A stretch of 64,000 nt of DNA from Ga0077523 sp038324085 (GTDB lineage: Bacteria > Pseudomonadota > Gammaproteobacteria > Burkholderiales > Ga0077523): positions 1-64,000 of the forward strand of contig JBBQHP010000012.1 of assembly GCA_038324085.1 (NCBI GenBank), read 5' to 3'. This document shows positions 51,549 to 60,890 of the stretch, in pieces; the first letter of the stretch is position 1, and every line of letters starts with the position of its first letter. A program made the translations under genes and the position numbers. Below the pieces are notes generated by a model. It made no database searches. It worked only from the letters and a program-made list of their open reading frames with translations, and was not told the DNA's origin.

Positions 51549-53720
51549 TCAGGCTGCGCGCAAGGCTTCAGGCTTTTCTGTCGCCATGCGTACGAGTTGC
51601 CCCACGTCCAGAATCATTGCGACCTTGCCGTCGCCCATGATCGTCGCGGCAGAGATACCTTTCACGCGTCTATAGTTGCTTTCGATGCTCTTGATGACGA
51701 CCTGGTGCTGCCCCACGAGCCCGTCGACGAACATGGCGATGCGGACACCTTCGGCTTCCAGGATCACCATGATTCCCTTGTGGAACTCAGTGACCTTGGG
51801 CTGGATTCCCATGGCCTGATGAAGCCTGAGTACGGAGAGGTACTCGCCTCTGACCTGCATGACCACGCCTTTTCCGGCGATGGTGCGGATGTCCGAGGCT
51901 GCGGGCTGAAGCGACTCTTCGATGAAGCCGAGCGGCACGATATACATCTCGTTTCCGACCGCCACGGACATGCCGTCGAGGATCGCAAGCGTGAGCGGCA
52001 GGCGGATCGATACCGTGCAGCCTTTGCCCGGTTGGCTGCGGATCTCGACCCGTCCTCCGAGCGCCAGGATGTTCTTGCGCACCACATCCATCCCGACACC
52101 CCGACCCGACACGTCGGTCACCTGCTCCGCGGTCGACAGCCCCGCTTCGAAGATGAGCGCGAAAACATCGGCGTCAGCCATGTCGTCGCTGACCGGCATG
52201 CCGCGACTCTTGGCCTTGGCGAGAATCTTTTCCCGATCCAGTCCGCGGCCGTCGTCGGCCACTTCGATGACGATGTTCCCGCCCTGGTGGAAAGCGCTCA
52301 GCGTGATTGTTCCCTTGGCGGTCTTGCCGTTTTGTTCCCGATCCTCGGTATTCTCGAGACCGTGATCGAGGCTGTTGCGTACGAGATGCGTCAGCGGATC
52401 GGCGATCTTCTCGATAACCCCTTTGTCGAGCTCGGTGTGCTCTCCGACGAGTTTCAGGTCGACCTGCTTGCCGAGCTTGCTGGCAAGGTCGCGCACGAGA
52501 CGCGGATAGCGGCTGAAGACGAATGCGATCGGCATCATCCGGATCGACATCACGGCTTCCTGCAAATCGCGGCTGTTGCGCTGCAATTGCGCAATGCCGC
52601 TGTACAACGCTTCATAGAGCGCGGGGTCGGCCCGCTCCGCCGTCTGGACGAGCATCGACTGCGTGATCACGAGCTCGCCCATCAGGTTGATGAGCTGGTC
52701 CACTTTCTCCACGCTCACCCGGATCGATGATGCGTCCTGCGCAGCCGGTGCCACGACCACCTTGTCGGAATCCCGGCGACCGGCGCGGCCTTCCTTCACA
52801 TCTACTTGATCGGTCGCCCGGCGCCCGACCGACGATGGCGGCTCGCCCGTTGGCATACCGGGCGCGTCGTCGAAGAATCCGAAGGATTCGTCCTTGCTCT
52901 CGACGAGCACCGGCAACGGCTCGAAGAAACCGTAGCCCACGTCGGGTTCGGCGGACGTCGCATCGGATTGCTCTTTTGCGACGCCGGATGTCGCATCGCC
53001 GGCCGCTTCGGCATCGGCGGACACGACTTCAGATTCTCCGAGTCGTTCAATCACCACGGCCTCGGCCGGCAGTACGAATTCCAGGAGCCCGCGCAATTCG
53101 GCCTCGTCCGCGGTCGTGGTCACCCGCAATTCCCAGGCCTGTAGGTTGCCCTTGCGCCGGCCGCGTCCCTTGGCGGGCTGCGCCACCTCGACTTCGCCGA
53201 GAGAGCGCAATTCGGCGATCAGACTGGCGACCCCCGGATCGTCGGTTGGCGCCTCGAATCGAACGCTGAATCGCCGCGAAGTCTTCGACGACGGGCTGGG
53301 CGTTTTGTCGACTTTCACGGCCCCGACGCTGCCGCCCCGGGAAACGGCTTCGAGACGGGCGCGCACGGCATCGGCCGCGGCGGGATCGGACGATTGGCCA
53401 GCCTGATGCGCAGCGAGTTGCGCCTTGATCACGTCGCTCGCTTCGAGCAACGCATCGACCATCGTTGTCTCCAGCGCGAGCTCCTGCCTGCGCAGGCGGT
53501 CGAGCAGCGTTTCGGCTACGTGAGTAACCGCAGCGATGTCGGTGAAACCGAAGGTCCCGGCGCCGCCCTTGATGGAATGCGCAGCGCGAAAAATCGCGTT
53601 GAGATCCTCCTGTTCCGGGGCGCCCGGATCGAGTTTGAGCAGTATCGACTCCATGGCCTCCAGGTGTTCCGCGCTCTCGTCGAAGAACACCTGATGGAAT
53701 TGGCTCAGGTCATAGGTCAT
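51549..53720 (-). CDS. cheA: chemotaxis histidine kinase CheA (cluster 2)
   Basis: A 723-residue CheA. The HPt domain has H48 (RAAHSIKGGAG). A P2-like domain fills about 145-235, then an acidic linker, dimerisation (VDQLINLMGELVITQSML), ATPase (HLVRNSLDHGLE, ADDGRGLD, GRGVGMDVV) and the CheW-like end. The ATG 53720 (MTYDLSQFHQ) is chosen; the frame is open into cheY but unlike CheA. A 161-base gap with a 7-bp hairpin (CCCGCGC / GCGCGGG) lies between it and the next gene. Confidence 0.95.
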   Translation of the reverse strand: MTYDLSQFHQVFFDESAEHLEAMESILLKLDPGAPEQEDLNAIFRAAHSIKGGAGTFGFTDIAAVTHVAETLLDRLRRQELALETTMVDALLEASDVIKAQLAAHQAGQSSDPAAADAVRARLEAVSRGGSVGAVKVDKTPSPSSKTSRRFSVRFEAPTDDPGVASLIAELRSLGEVEVAQPAKGRGRRKGNLQAWELRVTTTADEAELRGLLEFVLPAEAVVIERLGESEVVSADAEAAGDATSGVAKEQSDATSAEPDVGYGFFEPLPVLVESKDESFGFFDDAPGMPTGEPPSSVGRRATDQVDVKEGRAGRRDSDKVVVAPAAQDASSIRVSVEKVDQLINLMGELVITQSMLVQTAERADPALYEALYSGIAQLQRNSRDLQEAVMSIRMMPIAFVFSRYPRLVRDLASKLGKQVDLKLVGEHTELDKGVIEKIADPLTHLVRNSLDHGLENTEDREQNGKTAKGTITLSAFHQGGNIVIEVADDGRGLDREKILAKAKSRGMPVSDDMADADVFALIFEAGLSTAEQVTDVSGRGVGMDVVRKNILALGGRVEIRSQPGKGCTVSIRLPLTLAILDGMSVAVGNEMYIVPLGFIEESLQPAASDIRTIAGKGVVMQVRGEYLSVLRLHQAMGIQPKVTEFHKGIMVILEAEGVRIAMFVDGLVGQHQVVIKSIESNYRRVKGISAATIMGDGKVAMILDVGQLVRMATEKPEALRAA

Positions 53721-53755
53721 CGCTGTCGTGCTCCCGCTTTCATCCTGTTTTCGGC

Positions 53756-54121
53756 TCAGCCGATGACCTTCTTGACGACTTCGAGCAACTTGGGCGGATC
53801 GAAGGGCTTGACCAACCACCCGGTGGCGCCGGCGGCACGCCCTTTCGCTTTCATTTCGTCGGACGACTCCGTGGTGAGCATCAGGATCGGCGCGCTCTTG
53901 TATTGCGCCAGTGCCCGCAGGCTCTTCACGAGCGTCAGGCCATCCATCCTCGGCATGTTCTGGTCCGTGAGCACCAGATTGACCTGGCGCCCCTTCGCCT
54001 TTTCCAGGCCATCCTGACCGTCCACCGCTTCCACGACTTCGTAGCCGGCGCTCTTGAGAGTGAAGGCCACCATGTTTCGGATCGACGCCGAATCGTCCAC
54101 TGCGAGAATCGTCTTGGCCAT
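53756..54121 (-). CDS. cheY: chemotaxis response regulator CheY (cluster 2)
   Basis: A 121-residue receiver with D9/D10, phospho-acceptor D53 (LTDQNMPRMDG), TTES and KPFDP. It belongs to the CheY type found beside CheA in CheD/CheB clusters and differs from the CheZ-linked CheY (SDWNMP) at 4795. It may feed the motor or act as a phosphate sink. It is 35 bases ahead of cheA. Confidence 0.94.
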   Translation of the reverse strand: MAKTILAVDDSASIRNMVAFTLKSAGYEVVEAVDGQDGLEKAKGRQVNLVLTDQNMPRMDGLTLVKSLRALAQYKSAPILMLTTESSDEMKAKGRAAGATGWLVKPFDPPKLLEVVKKVIG

Positions 54122-54144
54122 GCCGGAGAACTCCTGTCGAAGGT

Positions 54145-55380
54145 CTAGAAAAGATCCACGTCGCCGGTGCCCATGTGCGTTTGCGCAACGGGGCTGTGGC
54201 CGGATTGCGCCTCGACCTGCGCCACGACGCGTTCGAGTTCAGCCGACAGGCGCTCGGCTTCAGCCACGTAACTTCCGGTTTCGAGCGTGATCGCGGCGTC
54301 GCTCGCCACGCCCAGCAATGTCTCCATCGCGACACCACGGCGGCGCACATGACCGACCAACTGCGAAACCATGTCCTGGAATTGCAGTCCCGAAACCGAT
54401 GCGTTCACGGCACTCTCGACATCGCCGGCGATGCGCCGCAGTTCCGCCACCGACTCGTTCATCACGACGTTCGACGCGGTCAGCGTGGCCATCATCGTCT
54501 CTACCTGCTGCTTGGAATGCAGCACGCTCACCATATCCTGCGACGCCATGCCCGCGATGACGCTACCGGTATCCTTCAGATCCGCCGCCATGCCGGACGT
54601 ATGTTCGCGGATCTGGCGGCTGAAGGCGCTCGTGCGATTCGAGAGCGTACGCACTTCGTCCGCGACGACGGCGAAACCGCGCCCGGCTTCGCCCGCACGG
54701 GCGGCTTCGATCGCCGCATTGAGCGCGAGCAGGTTGGTCTGCTTGGAGATCGCATCGATCTCCCCGAGGATGCTGCCGATAGCGACGATGCGCGTGTCGA
54801 GCTTTTCCATGTCCTCGACCAGGTGCATCGCCGACTTGCTCCCGCTGACCGCGCTGTCCACGAACCGCTGCAACGTGACCGAATTCTCGCGCACGAAGTT
54901 GGCAAACGTCGTAACGTTGCTTTCGCTCTCGCCCTGACCGGTCGTTGCCGCCAGCGCAAGTGCCTGCTGGCGCTGCGATTGCACCGCCATCGACGAGAAA
55001 CTCGCCACCAGCTTGGGAATGGCGTCGCCCAGCAAGGTGTCGATCTGGTCCAGTTCCCCCCTGGAGTTGCCCACCTGCCCTTTCAGTTCCTGCGCAAGCC
55101 GGGCAAAGATTGCCGCGACCTGGCTCGGATCGGCCCCGGACCCGACATCGGTGTGGGCGCCGGAGGGCGCGTTTGCGCGCGCGGCGACCGCGCTCCGGAT
55201 CGAAAACAACATCCACGAAAGCGCAGTTGCCACCGTCGCAACGAGCACGCCAGTTGTCGGGAACGATTGGCCCAGCCATACCCCGATCGCGGCACCGACC
55301 AACGTCACGACGCCAGGCCCGATGAGGGCACGCGGGGGTACTGCGGTCAGCCAATGGGCCGAGGAGGTAGTTCGCTGCAT
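54145..55380 (-). CDS. membrane-anchored chemotaxis transducer
   Basis: A 411-residue transducer. Two hydrophobic segments near the N-terminus (about 18-38 and 42-62) are joined by a short turn, so no periplasmic sensor is present. The signalling hairpin has SKQTNLLALNAAIEAARAGE and FAVVADEVRTLSNRTS, and the tail contains SGLQFQDMVSQLVGHV. The short C-terminal DVDLF end is not the usual docking pentapeptide. First gene of che cluster 2, under the sigma-28-type promoter. Confidence 0.87.
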   Translation of the reverse strand: MQRTTSSAHWLTAVPPRALIGPGVVTLVGAAIGVWLGQSFPTTGVLVATVATALSWMLFSIRSAVAARANAPSGAHTDVGSGADPSQVAAIFARLAQELKGQVGNSRGELDQIDTLLGDAIPKLVASFSSMAVQSQRQQALALAATTGQGESESNVTTFANFVRENSVTLQRFVDSAVSGSKSAMHLVEDMEKLDTRIVAIGSILGEIDAISKQTNLLALNAAIEAARAGEAGRGFAVVADEVRTLSNRTSAFSRQIREHTSGMAADLKDTGSVIAGMASQDMVSVLHSKQQVETMMATLTASNVVMNESVAELRRIAGDVESAVNASVSGLQFQDMVSQLVGHVRRRGVAMETLLGVASDAAITLETGSYVAEAERLSAELERVVAQVEAQSGHSPVAQTHMGTGDVDLF

Positions 55381-55434
55381 GGGACTCCGATCGGGGACGG
55401 GTGGACATGACGCAAGTCCTACCCATGTGTCTGA

Positions 55435-55461
55435 TTAACGGAGTGCCGACTTCGAACTTGA
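55435..55461 (-). promoter_or_regulatory. sigma-28 (FliA) promoter of che cluster 2
   Basis: On the minus strand TCAAGTTC (55454-55461), an 11-base spacer and TCCGTTAA (55435-55442) match the sigma-28 consensus at 6/8 and 6/8 with exact spacing. It is about 55 bases before the transducer ATG. The match is weaker than the other two in this window. Confidence 0.55.
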
Positions 55462-55492
55462 GCGGCCGTCAGCTTGGATCTCGTCGGAAACC

Positions 55493-55506
55493 TTGATCTG
55501 TATCAA
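55493..55506. promoter_or_regulatory. FNR/Anr-type box upstream of che cluster 2
   Basis: TTGATCTGTATCAA is a perfect TTGAT-N4-ATCAA palindrome, the binding site of FNR-family oxygen sensors. Its centre is about 38 bases upstream of the sigma-28 -35 element, near position -70 of the expected start, a place where activators of this family can work. It could also be chance or serve another promoter. Confidence 0.55.
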
Positions 55507-55545
55507 ACTCCCTCGGTCGCCCCGCATCGCGACCGGGGCATGTGC

Positions 55546-57744
55546 TCAGCGTCGGCGAATCCCATCGACCTCGGACAGCGCCCCGATCAGGCCGCTGATC
55601 CTCGCCAGATGCTCGCCTCCGGACACTTCGATGGTCAGCTCGACCCGGGAAACCATGCCGCGCTCCGCGGCGCGGGCAGCCCGGACCGGCACCTTCTCCT
55701 TGCCCAGGATCTCGGTCACGCTGCGCAGGAGCGTGCCGTCGCCGTGGCCGATGACTTCGATGTCCACGGCATAGCGGGCGTCCCCGTGGGCGATGCCCCA
55801 GTCTGCGACGACGCGACGTTCCGCGGGCAGCCGTGCCGCATTTGCACAGGTCGCACGATGGATGCTGACCCCTCGCCCCCGTGTGACGAAGCCGACAATC
55901 GGATCCGGCGGCGTCGGCTTGCAGCAGCGGGCGAGCTGGGTAACCAGCCTGTCCACGCCCACGATGAGCACGCCATCGTCCCGTTGGGGCGACGGCGGCG
56001 CCACGCCGGGCGGGACGACCTCCAGTGCGGCGCTGCGGCCGGGTTCGTCTTCAGTCGGGCGCAGCACCGCTTGGAGTTGCCGCTGCGGCACATCCCCGCG
56101 CCCGAGCGCCGCCAGCAGGTCCTCCACCTTGGCAAAATCCAAAGCCGACGCCAGTGTCTCCAGCGGCGGGGCCGATACACCGAGGCGGTGGACCTCTCGC
56201 TCGAGCGCGGCGCGGCCGTGCGCGACATCCTGCTCGAGGTTCTGGGCATGGAACCATGCGCGGACCTTGGCGCGTCCCCGGTGGCTGCGCAGGAAACCGA
56301 GTTGTGGATTGAGCCAGTCGCGGCTCGGACCGCCTTCCCGCACCGTGACGATCTCGACCCGCTGACCCGTGACCAGCGCCTGATTGAGCGGGACGATGTG
56401 GCCGTTGACCTTGGCGCCGCGACACCGATGCCCTAGGTCGGTATGCACGTGGTAGGCGAAATCCACCGGCGTGGCGCCGCGCGGCAGCGCCACCACCCGA
56501 CCCTGCGGCGTCAGCACGTACACAGTCTCGTGGAACAGCTCCGTGCGCATCGAATCGGCGAGATCGACGGTCCCGCCCATGTCGTCCTGCCAATCGAGGA
56601 TCCGGCGCAGCCAGGCGATCTGTTCCTCGAGGCGCGGATCGCGCCTGCCGCCTTCCTTGTAGCGCCAATGCGCCGCGATGCCCAATTCGTTGGCCTGGTG
56701 CATCTCGCGGGTGCGGATCTGCACTTCCAGCACCTTGTCATCGGGGCCGATCACGGCGGTATGCAACGAACGGTAATCGTTGGTCTTGGGTTTTGCGATG
56801 TAGTCGTCGAATTCCTTCGGAATCGGCGTCCATACGTTGTGGACGACACCCAGCGCCGTGTAGCAATCCTTTACGTCGTCGACCAGCACGCGCACCGCCC
56901 GCACGTCGAACACGTCCTTGAAGCCCAGGTCCTTGCGCTGCATCTTCTTCCAGATGCTGAAGATGTGCTTCGGCCGGCCGCTCACCTCCGCAATCACCCC
57001 GGAACGGGCCAGCTCGTCCCGCAGCAGGGCCGCCACGCGCGCGATGAATTCCTCGCGATCGGCGCGTTTGCCATCGAGCTCGCGCGCGATCGACTTGTAG
57101 GTGGCAGGCTCCTCGCAGCGGAAGGCGAGATCCTCGAGTTCCCACTTGAGCTGCCACACACCGAGGCGGTTGGCGAGCGGCGCCAGCAGCTCGATCGTGT
57201 CGCGCGCGGCGATGCGCCGGGCCGTCGAGTCACCGTCGGCGGCGAGAGCGCGCAGCAGGCTCAGCTCGTCTGCCAGCTTGATCAGAACTACGCGGGCATC
57301 CTGCACCATGGCGAGCAGCATTTTGCGCAGAGCCTCGAGCTGCCCGCCGCGATCGCCCGACTTCTGGTCCGCCGGCAGGGCGGGCCGCAGCGCCTGGATG
57401 TCGTGCATGCGGCGCGCCCCATCCACCAGCGCCCCGACGCTGGCGCCGAAACGCATGCCCAGCGTCTCGACCGGGACGTCCCGAGGCAGCGCCGCAAAGA
57501 GCCCCGCGATCAGCGTTTCGGCGTCGAGCCGCAATCCTGCGAGGATCGTCGCGGTCTCCCGGCTGCGCCGCTCGGTCGCCGGACCGTGCGTGGCGACCAG
57601 TTCCAGCGCCGCCTCCAGCACGGGGGCATCGCCTTCTGCGAGACGTGCGCCCAGGGCGCGCCAGTTCTCGACCGGCGATTCGGGTGCGGAAACGAAGCTG
57701 TCGGTAGGGGGTACCAATTGTCGACGGGCGGTGGCGGAGCGCAC
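55546..57744 (-). CDS. relA: RelA-type (p)ppGpp synthetase
   Basis: A 732-residue RelA/SpoT-family protein. The N-terminal hydrolase-like region lacks the HD metal motif (AGLFAALPRD where HD would lie), so it should only synthesise (p)ppGpp. The synthetase has KHIFSIWKKMQRKDLGFKD, EFDDYIAKPKTNDYRSLHTA and EVQIRTREMHQANELGIAAHW. TGS, helical, zinc-finger (ARCCKPTPPD) and ACT parts follow. The GTG at 57744 is a tentative start; it overlaps nothing and lies 20 bases after comEC. The strand matches comEC-FKBP-lol. Confidence 0.9.
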   Translation of the reverse strand: MRSATARRQLVPPTDSFVSAPESPVENWRALGARLAEGDAPVLEAALELVATHGPATERRSRETATILAGLRLDAETLIAGLFAALPRDVPVETLGMRFGASVGALVDGARRMHDIQALRPALPADQKSGDRGGQLEALRKMLLAMVQDARVVLIKLADELSLLRALAADGDSTARRIAARDTIELLAPLANRLGVWQLKWELEDLAFRCEEPATYKSIARELDGKRADREEFIARVAALLRDELARSGVIAEVSGRPKHIFSIWKKMQRKDLGFKDVFDVRAVRVLVDDVKDCYTALGVVHNVWTPIPKEFDDYIAKPKTNDYRSLHTAVIGPDDKVLEVQIRTREMHQANELGIAAHWRYKEGGRRDPRLEEQIAWLRRILDWQDDMGGTVDLADSMRTELFHETVYVLTPQGRVVALPRGATPVDFAYHVHTDLGHRCRGAKVNGHIVPLNQALVTGQRVEIVTVREGGPSRDWLNPQLGFLRSHRGRAKVRAWFHAQNLEQDVAHGRAALEREVHRLGVSAPPLETLASALDFAKVEDLLAALGRGDVPQRQLQAVLRPTEDEPGRSAALEVVPPGVAPPSPQRDDGVLIVGVDRLVTQLARCCKPTPPDPIVGFVTRGRGVSIHRATCANAARLPAERRVVADWGIAHGDARYAVDIEVIGHGDGTLLRSVTEILGKEKVPVRAARAAERGMVSRVELTIEVSGGEHLARISGLIGALSEVDGIRRR

Positions 57745-57764
57745 CGCGGCGGCCGTTTCAGGGC

Positions 57765-60113
57765 TCAGCGATCGTGCCAGTAACGGGGCCGGGCATCGCG
57801 CCAGCGCTCGAGCGACCAGCCGCGCTCGTCTAGAACCACCCGTATCGCCCCACCCTCGTCGGTGCGGACGATGCGCGACCCGACGGAGCGGTACCGGGCC
57901 ACGACGTCGGGTGCCGGATGCCCGAAGCGATTGCGATAACCCACGGAGAAGATGGTGACCTGTGGCTGCACGGCGCTGATGAACTCGGGAGTGGAAGAGG
58001 TACGACTGCCGTGGTGCGGTGCCACGAGTATGTCCGCGGTCAGTCCGGTGCCGCGCGCCAGCAGCGAACGCTCCGAATCCTTCTCGATGTCGGCCGCCAT
58101 GAGGAGCGCCGCGCCCCCGGTGCTGATCTTCAGCACGCAACTGCGCGCGTTGTCGCGGATGCCCGGCGAATTATAGCTGTCGGCCTCCGGATGCAGCATG
58201 TCGAACCGCACCCCGCTCCACTCCCAACGCTGTCCCGCGATGCAGGGCGCCGGATGCGCCGAGGCCAGTGCGGCATGGCCCTCGGGCAGAGGGGTGGCGA
58301 CCCATCGCACCGGTACCGCCGCGAGCAGGCTGGCCGCGCCGCCGGAATGATCGGCATCGTCATGGCTCACGATCAGGCCTTCCAGCCTGCGCACGCCTTC
58401 GCCACGCAGGAACGGGACGATGACGCGCGAACCGCTGTCGGCTTCGCTCGACCAGCCCGGGCCGGTATCGAACACCAGCGCACCCGACCGGGTCTGCACG
58501 ACCGCAGCAAGCCCCTGGCCCACGTCGAGCACGCTCACCCAGGCTTCGCCGAAACCGGGGCGTGCCGCCGGGAGCGCCACGAGCGGCAGCATCGCGATCA
58601 ATCCGATCCAGCGGGCCGGAAACCCCCGCGGCAACAGCAACCAGGCAGCGCCGGCCACGGCGAGCAGCGCCGCCCAGGCCGATGGCGCACGCTGCGTCCA
58701 GGCCGCTGCCGGGAGGTCCGAAAGGAATTCGAGCATCGCGCCGGCCACGGCCATGGTTGCATGAGCGAGATCCGCCACCGGCACCCAGGGGATCACCGCC
58801 GCGAGCAGCGACAGGGGTACCACCACGAGACCCACCCACGGAACCGCGAACGCGTTCGCCACCGGCGCTACCAGCGACACCTGCTGGAACAGCACGAGCA
58901 GCAACGGCGCGAGGCCCAGGAACAGGGTCCACTGGGTGCGACCCCAGGCAAGCAGCCAGCCTTCACGCCGGACCCGGCCTGCGGTGACGTACATCAGCAA
59001 TGTCACGGCTCCGAACGAGAGCCAGAAGCCGGCGGCCAGCACCGCCATGGGATCGAGCACGAGCACGACAAGCAATGCCGTTGCCAGGATCCCCGACGGC
59101 GTGGCGAACACCCGCAACCACCATGCGAACGCCAGGGTCCCCAGCATCCAGAGCGTGCGCTGCGCCGGCACAGCGAATCCGGCCAGCAAGACATAGCACA
59201 GCGCCGCCACCAGTCCCGCAAGCACGGCTGCGCTGCGCGCGGGAGCATGCTGGACCAGTAGCGCCGAACGACGCCACAACCGGAACACGATGAGGAACGC
59301 TAGCCCCGAGACCATCGTCACGTGCAATCCCGAGATGCTCATCAGGTGATTGACACCGGTTCGGGTGAACACCTGCCACTGCGCTGCGGGAATGGATTGC
59401 TGATCGCCGACGGCCAGCGCCACCACGACCCCCGCATAGGGTTTGCCCGCGAGTTCAGCGAGCAATCGATCGCGCAGGCGCGCACGCAAGCGCTCGATTG
59501 CGTACCGGGGACCCATCACGAAAGCGTCCACCCGCTCGCGCGGCGCGGTATCACGCACATAGCCGGTCGCGCGAATGCCGCGCTCCAGCAGCCACGCCTC
59601 CGCGTCGAAGGCGTGCGGGTTGTAGCTCGCATGGGGACGCTTGAAACGCGCGGAGAAGCGCCAGCGCTCGCCCGGCGTCACCGGCGAGACCGCCGCTTCG
59701 TCCGCGGCGGCGTCGGGATCGAACCAGGACACGATCACGCGCCGTGGCACATAGGCATCCGGGGTCAGCGTGCGTTCCACCTCGAAGACGAAGCGCCAGC
59801 CGCGGGCCGTCCGCTCCGGCAGCCCGGCAACGACGCCCACCACGCGAATGTCGCGACCCTCCCATTGCGCCGGCAGTCGGTCGGACAACCGCCACCCGGC
59901 CTGCATCGCGGCCCAGTAGAAGCCCGCCCCGGCGCAGGCAGCCACCAGGAACACCTGCCCCGCCACGCGCATTGGCGCAGGGCCGGAACGCATGCCGACA
60001 AGCGCAAGAGCCGCGATCGCGGCCACGATGAAAGCGCCGCCGGCGGATGGCAGCGCCGCCTGCTGCTGCAGCCACCAGGCCCCGGCGACGAACGCTGCCG
60101 TGTTCAGCAGCAT
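57765..60113 (-). CDS. comEC: DNA internalization protein ComEC/Rec2
   Basis: A 782-residue inner-membrane channel for uptake of transforming single-stranded DNA. The N-terminal OB-like region, the competence transmembrane block (HLMSISGLHVTMVSGLAFL, then many hydrophobic helices) and the C-terminal metallo-beta-lactamase domain with HDDADHSGG (metal ligands) and APHHGS are all visible. Length is usual. The start ATG 60113 begins the first hydrophobic stretch (MLLNTAAFVAGAWW). Natural competence is possible if the other com genes exist. Confidence 0.93.
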   Translation of the reverse strand: MLLNTAAFVAGAWWLQQQAALPSAGGAFIVAAIAALALVGMRSGPAPMRVAGQVFLVAACAGAGFYWAAMQAGWRLSDRLPAQWEGRDIRVVGVVAGLPERTARGWRFVFEVERTLTPDAYVPRRVIVSWFDPDAAADEAAVSPVTPGERWRFSARFKRPHASYNPHAFDAEAWLLERGIRATGYVRDTAPRERVDAFVMGPRYAIERLRARLRDRLLAELAGKPYAGVVVALAVGDQQSIPAAQWQVFTRTGVNHLMSISGLHVTMVSGLAFLIVFRLWRRSALLVQHAPARSAAVLAGLVAALCYVLLAGFAVPAQRTLWMLGTLAFAWWLRVFATPSGILATALLVVLVLDPMAVLAAGFWLSFGAVTLLMYVTAGRVRREGWLLAWGRTQWTLFLGLAPLLLVLFQQVSLVAPVANAFAVPWVGLVVVPLSLLAAVIPWVPVADLAHATMAVAGAMLEFLSDLPAAAWTQRAPSAWAALLAVAGAAWLLLPRGFPARWIGLIAMLPLVALPAARPGFGEAWVSVLDVGQGLAAVVQTRSGALVFDTGPGWSSEADSGSRVIVPFLRGEGVRRLEGLIVSHDDADHSGGAASLLAAVPVRWVATPLPEGHAALASAHPAPCIAGQRWEWSGVRFDMLHPEADSYNSPGIRDNARSCVLKISTGGAALLMAADIEKDSERSLLARGTGLTADILVAPHHGSRTSSTPEFISAVQPQVTIFSVGYRNRFGHPAPDVVARYRSVGSRIVRTDEGGAIRVVLDERGWSLERWRDARPRYWHDR

Positions 60114-60153
60114 CGGGGTACCGAAGCCTCCCGCCTCCGGTACCCGCCCGACG

Positions 60154-60822
60154 CTACTTCTTGACCTCGAGCAGTTCCACCTCGAAGACGAGCGTCGCAC
60201 CGGGTGGAATCATGCCGCCTGCACCGCGGTCGCCGTAGGCGATGCTGGCGGGGCACACGAGCTTCGCCTTGCCGCCCACTTTCATCTTCGCGACGCCTTC
60301 GGTCCAGCACTTGATCACGTTGCCGAGCGGAAATTCCGCTGGCTGATTGCGCGCATAGCTGCTGTCGAATTCGCGCCCGTCGGTCAATGTCCCGCGGTAG
60401 TGCACCTTGACCGTATCGGCCGCCGTCGGGGATGCGCCGCTGCCTTCCTTGAGGGACAGGTAGACGAGCCCGCTGGGCGTCTTGACGGCGCCTTTCTCCT
60501 TGGCCATCTTGTCGAGGAAATCCTTGCCCGCGGAGGCGGACTTCTCGCTGACCACGGCGCGGCGAGCCTGGGCCAGCGACTGGATCTTCGGGCCGTACGT
60601 CTCGAGATCGACCAACGGCTTCTTGCCGGCGAGGGCATCGGCCAGGCCGCGCTTGACCTGCTCGGCCTCGGCCGGGTTCAGGGTGAACACCTGCAGTTCG
60701 CGCGCGAGCGCGAGACCGAGGGCATAGAAGGTCTTTTCGTCGTCGGTCTTCGGATCGTCCGCGCGGGCCGGGAGCGAGAATGCGGCGAGCAGCGCCGAGA
60801 AAACGATGATGAAACGGGTCAT
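60154..60822 (-). CDS. periplasmic FKBP-type peptidyl-prolyl isomerase
   Basis: A 222-residue FkpA/Mip-like protein with a signal peptide (1-20, cleavage near ARA-DDP), an N-terminal helical dimerisation region and a C-terminal FKBP domain (about 125-222: VKVHYRGTLTDGREFDSSY, CPASIAYGDRGAGGMIPPGA, LVFEVELLEVK). It speeds proline isomerisation in the periplasm. The ATG 60822 starts the signal peptide and has AAGGA ahead. It precedes comEC in the same strand direction. Confidence 0.92.
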   Translation of the reverse strand: MTRFIIVFSALLAAFSLPARADDPKTDDEKTFYALGLALARELQVFTLNPAEAEQVKRGLADALAGKKPLVDLETYGPKIQSLAQARRAVVSEKSASAGKDFLDKMAKEKGAVKTPSGLVYLSLKEGSGASPTAADTVKVHYRGTLTDGREFDSSYARNQPAEFPLGNVIKCWTEGVAKMKVGGKAKLVCPASIAYGDRGAGGMIPPGATLVFEVELLEVKK

Positions 60823-60856
60823 GGCAGGACGTTCCTTTCGGCCGGGAATCGAGGAT

Positions 60857-60883
60857 CCGCGCCGGCGGCCGTGACCGGCGCGG
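60857..60883. other. 9-bp GC-rich hairpin between lolD and the FKBP gene
   Basis: CCGCGCCGG (60857-60865) and CCGGCGCGG (60875-60883) pair with a nine-base loop in the 68-base gap after lolD. No U-run follows on the minus strand, so it is not a clear intrinsic terminator; it might block decay or pause transcription. Confidence 0.4.
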
Positions 60884-60890
60884 AAGACCA

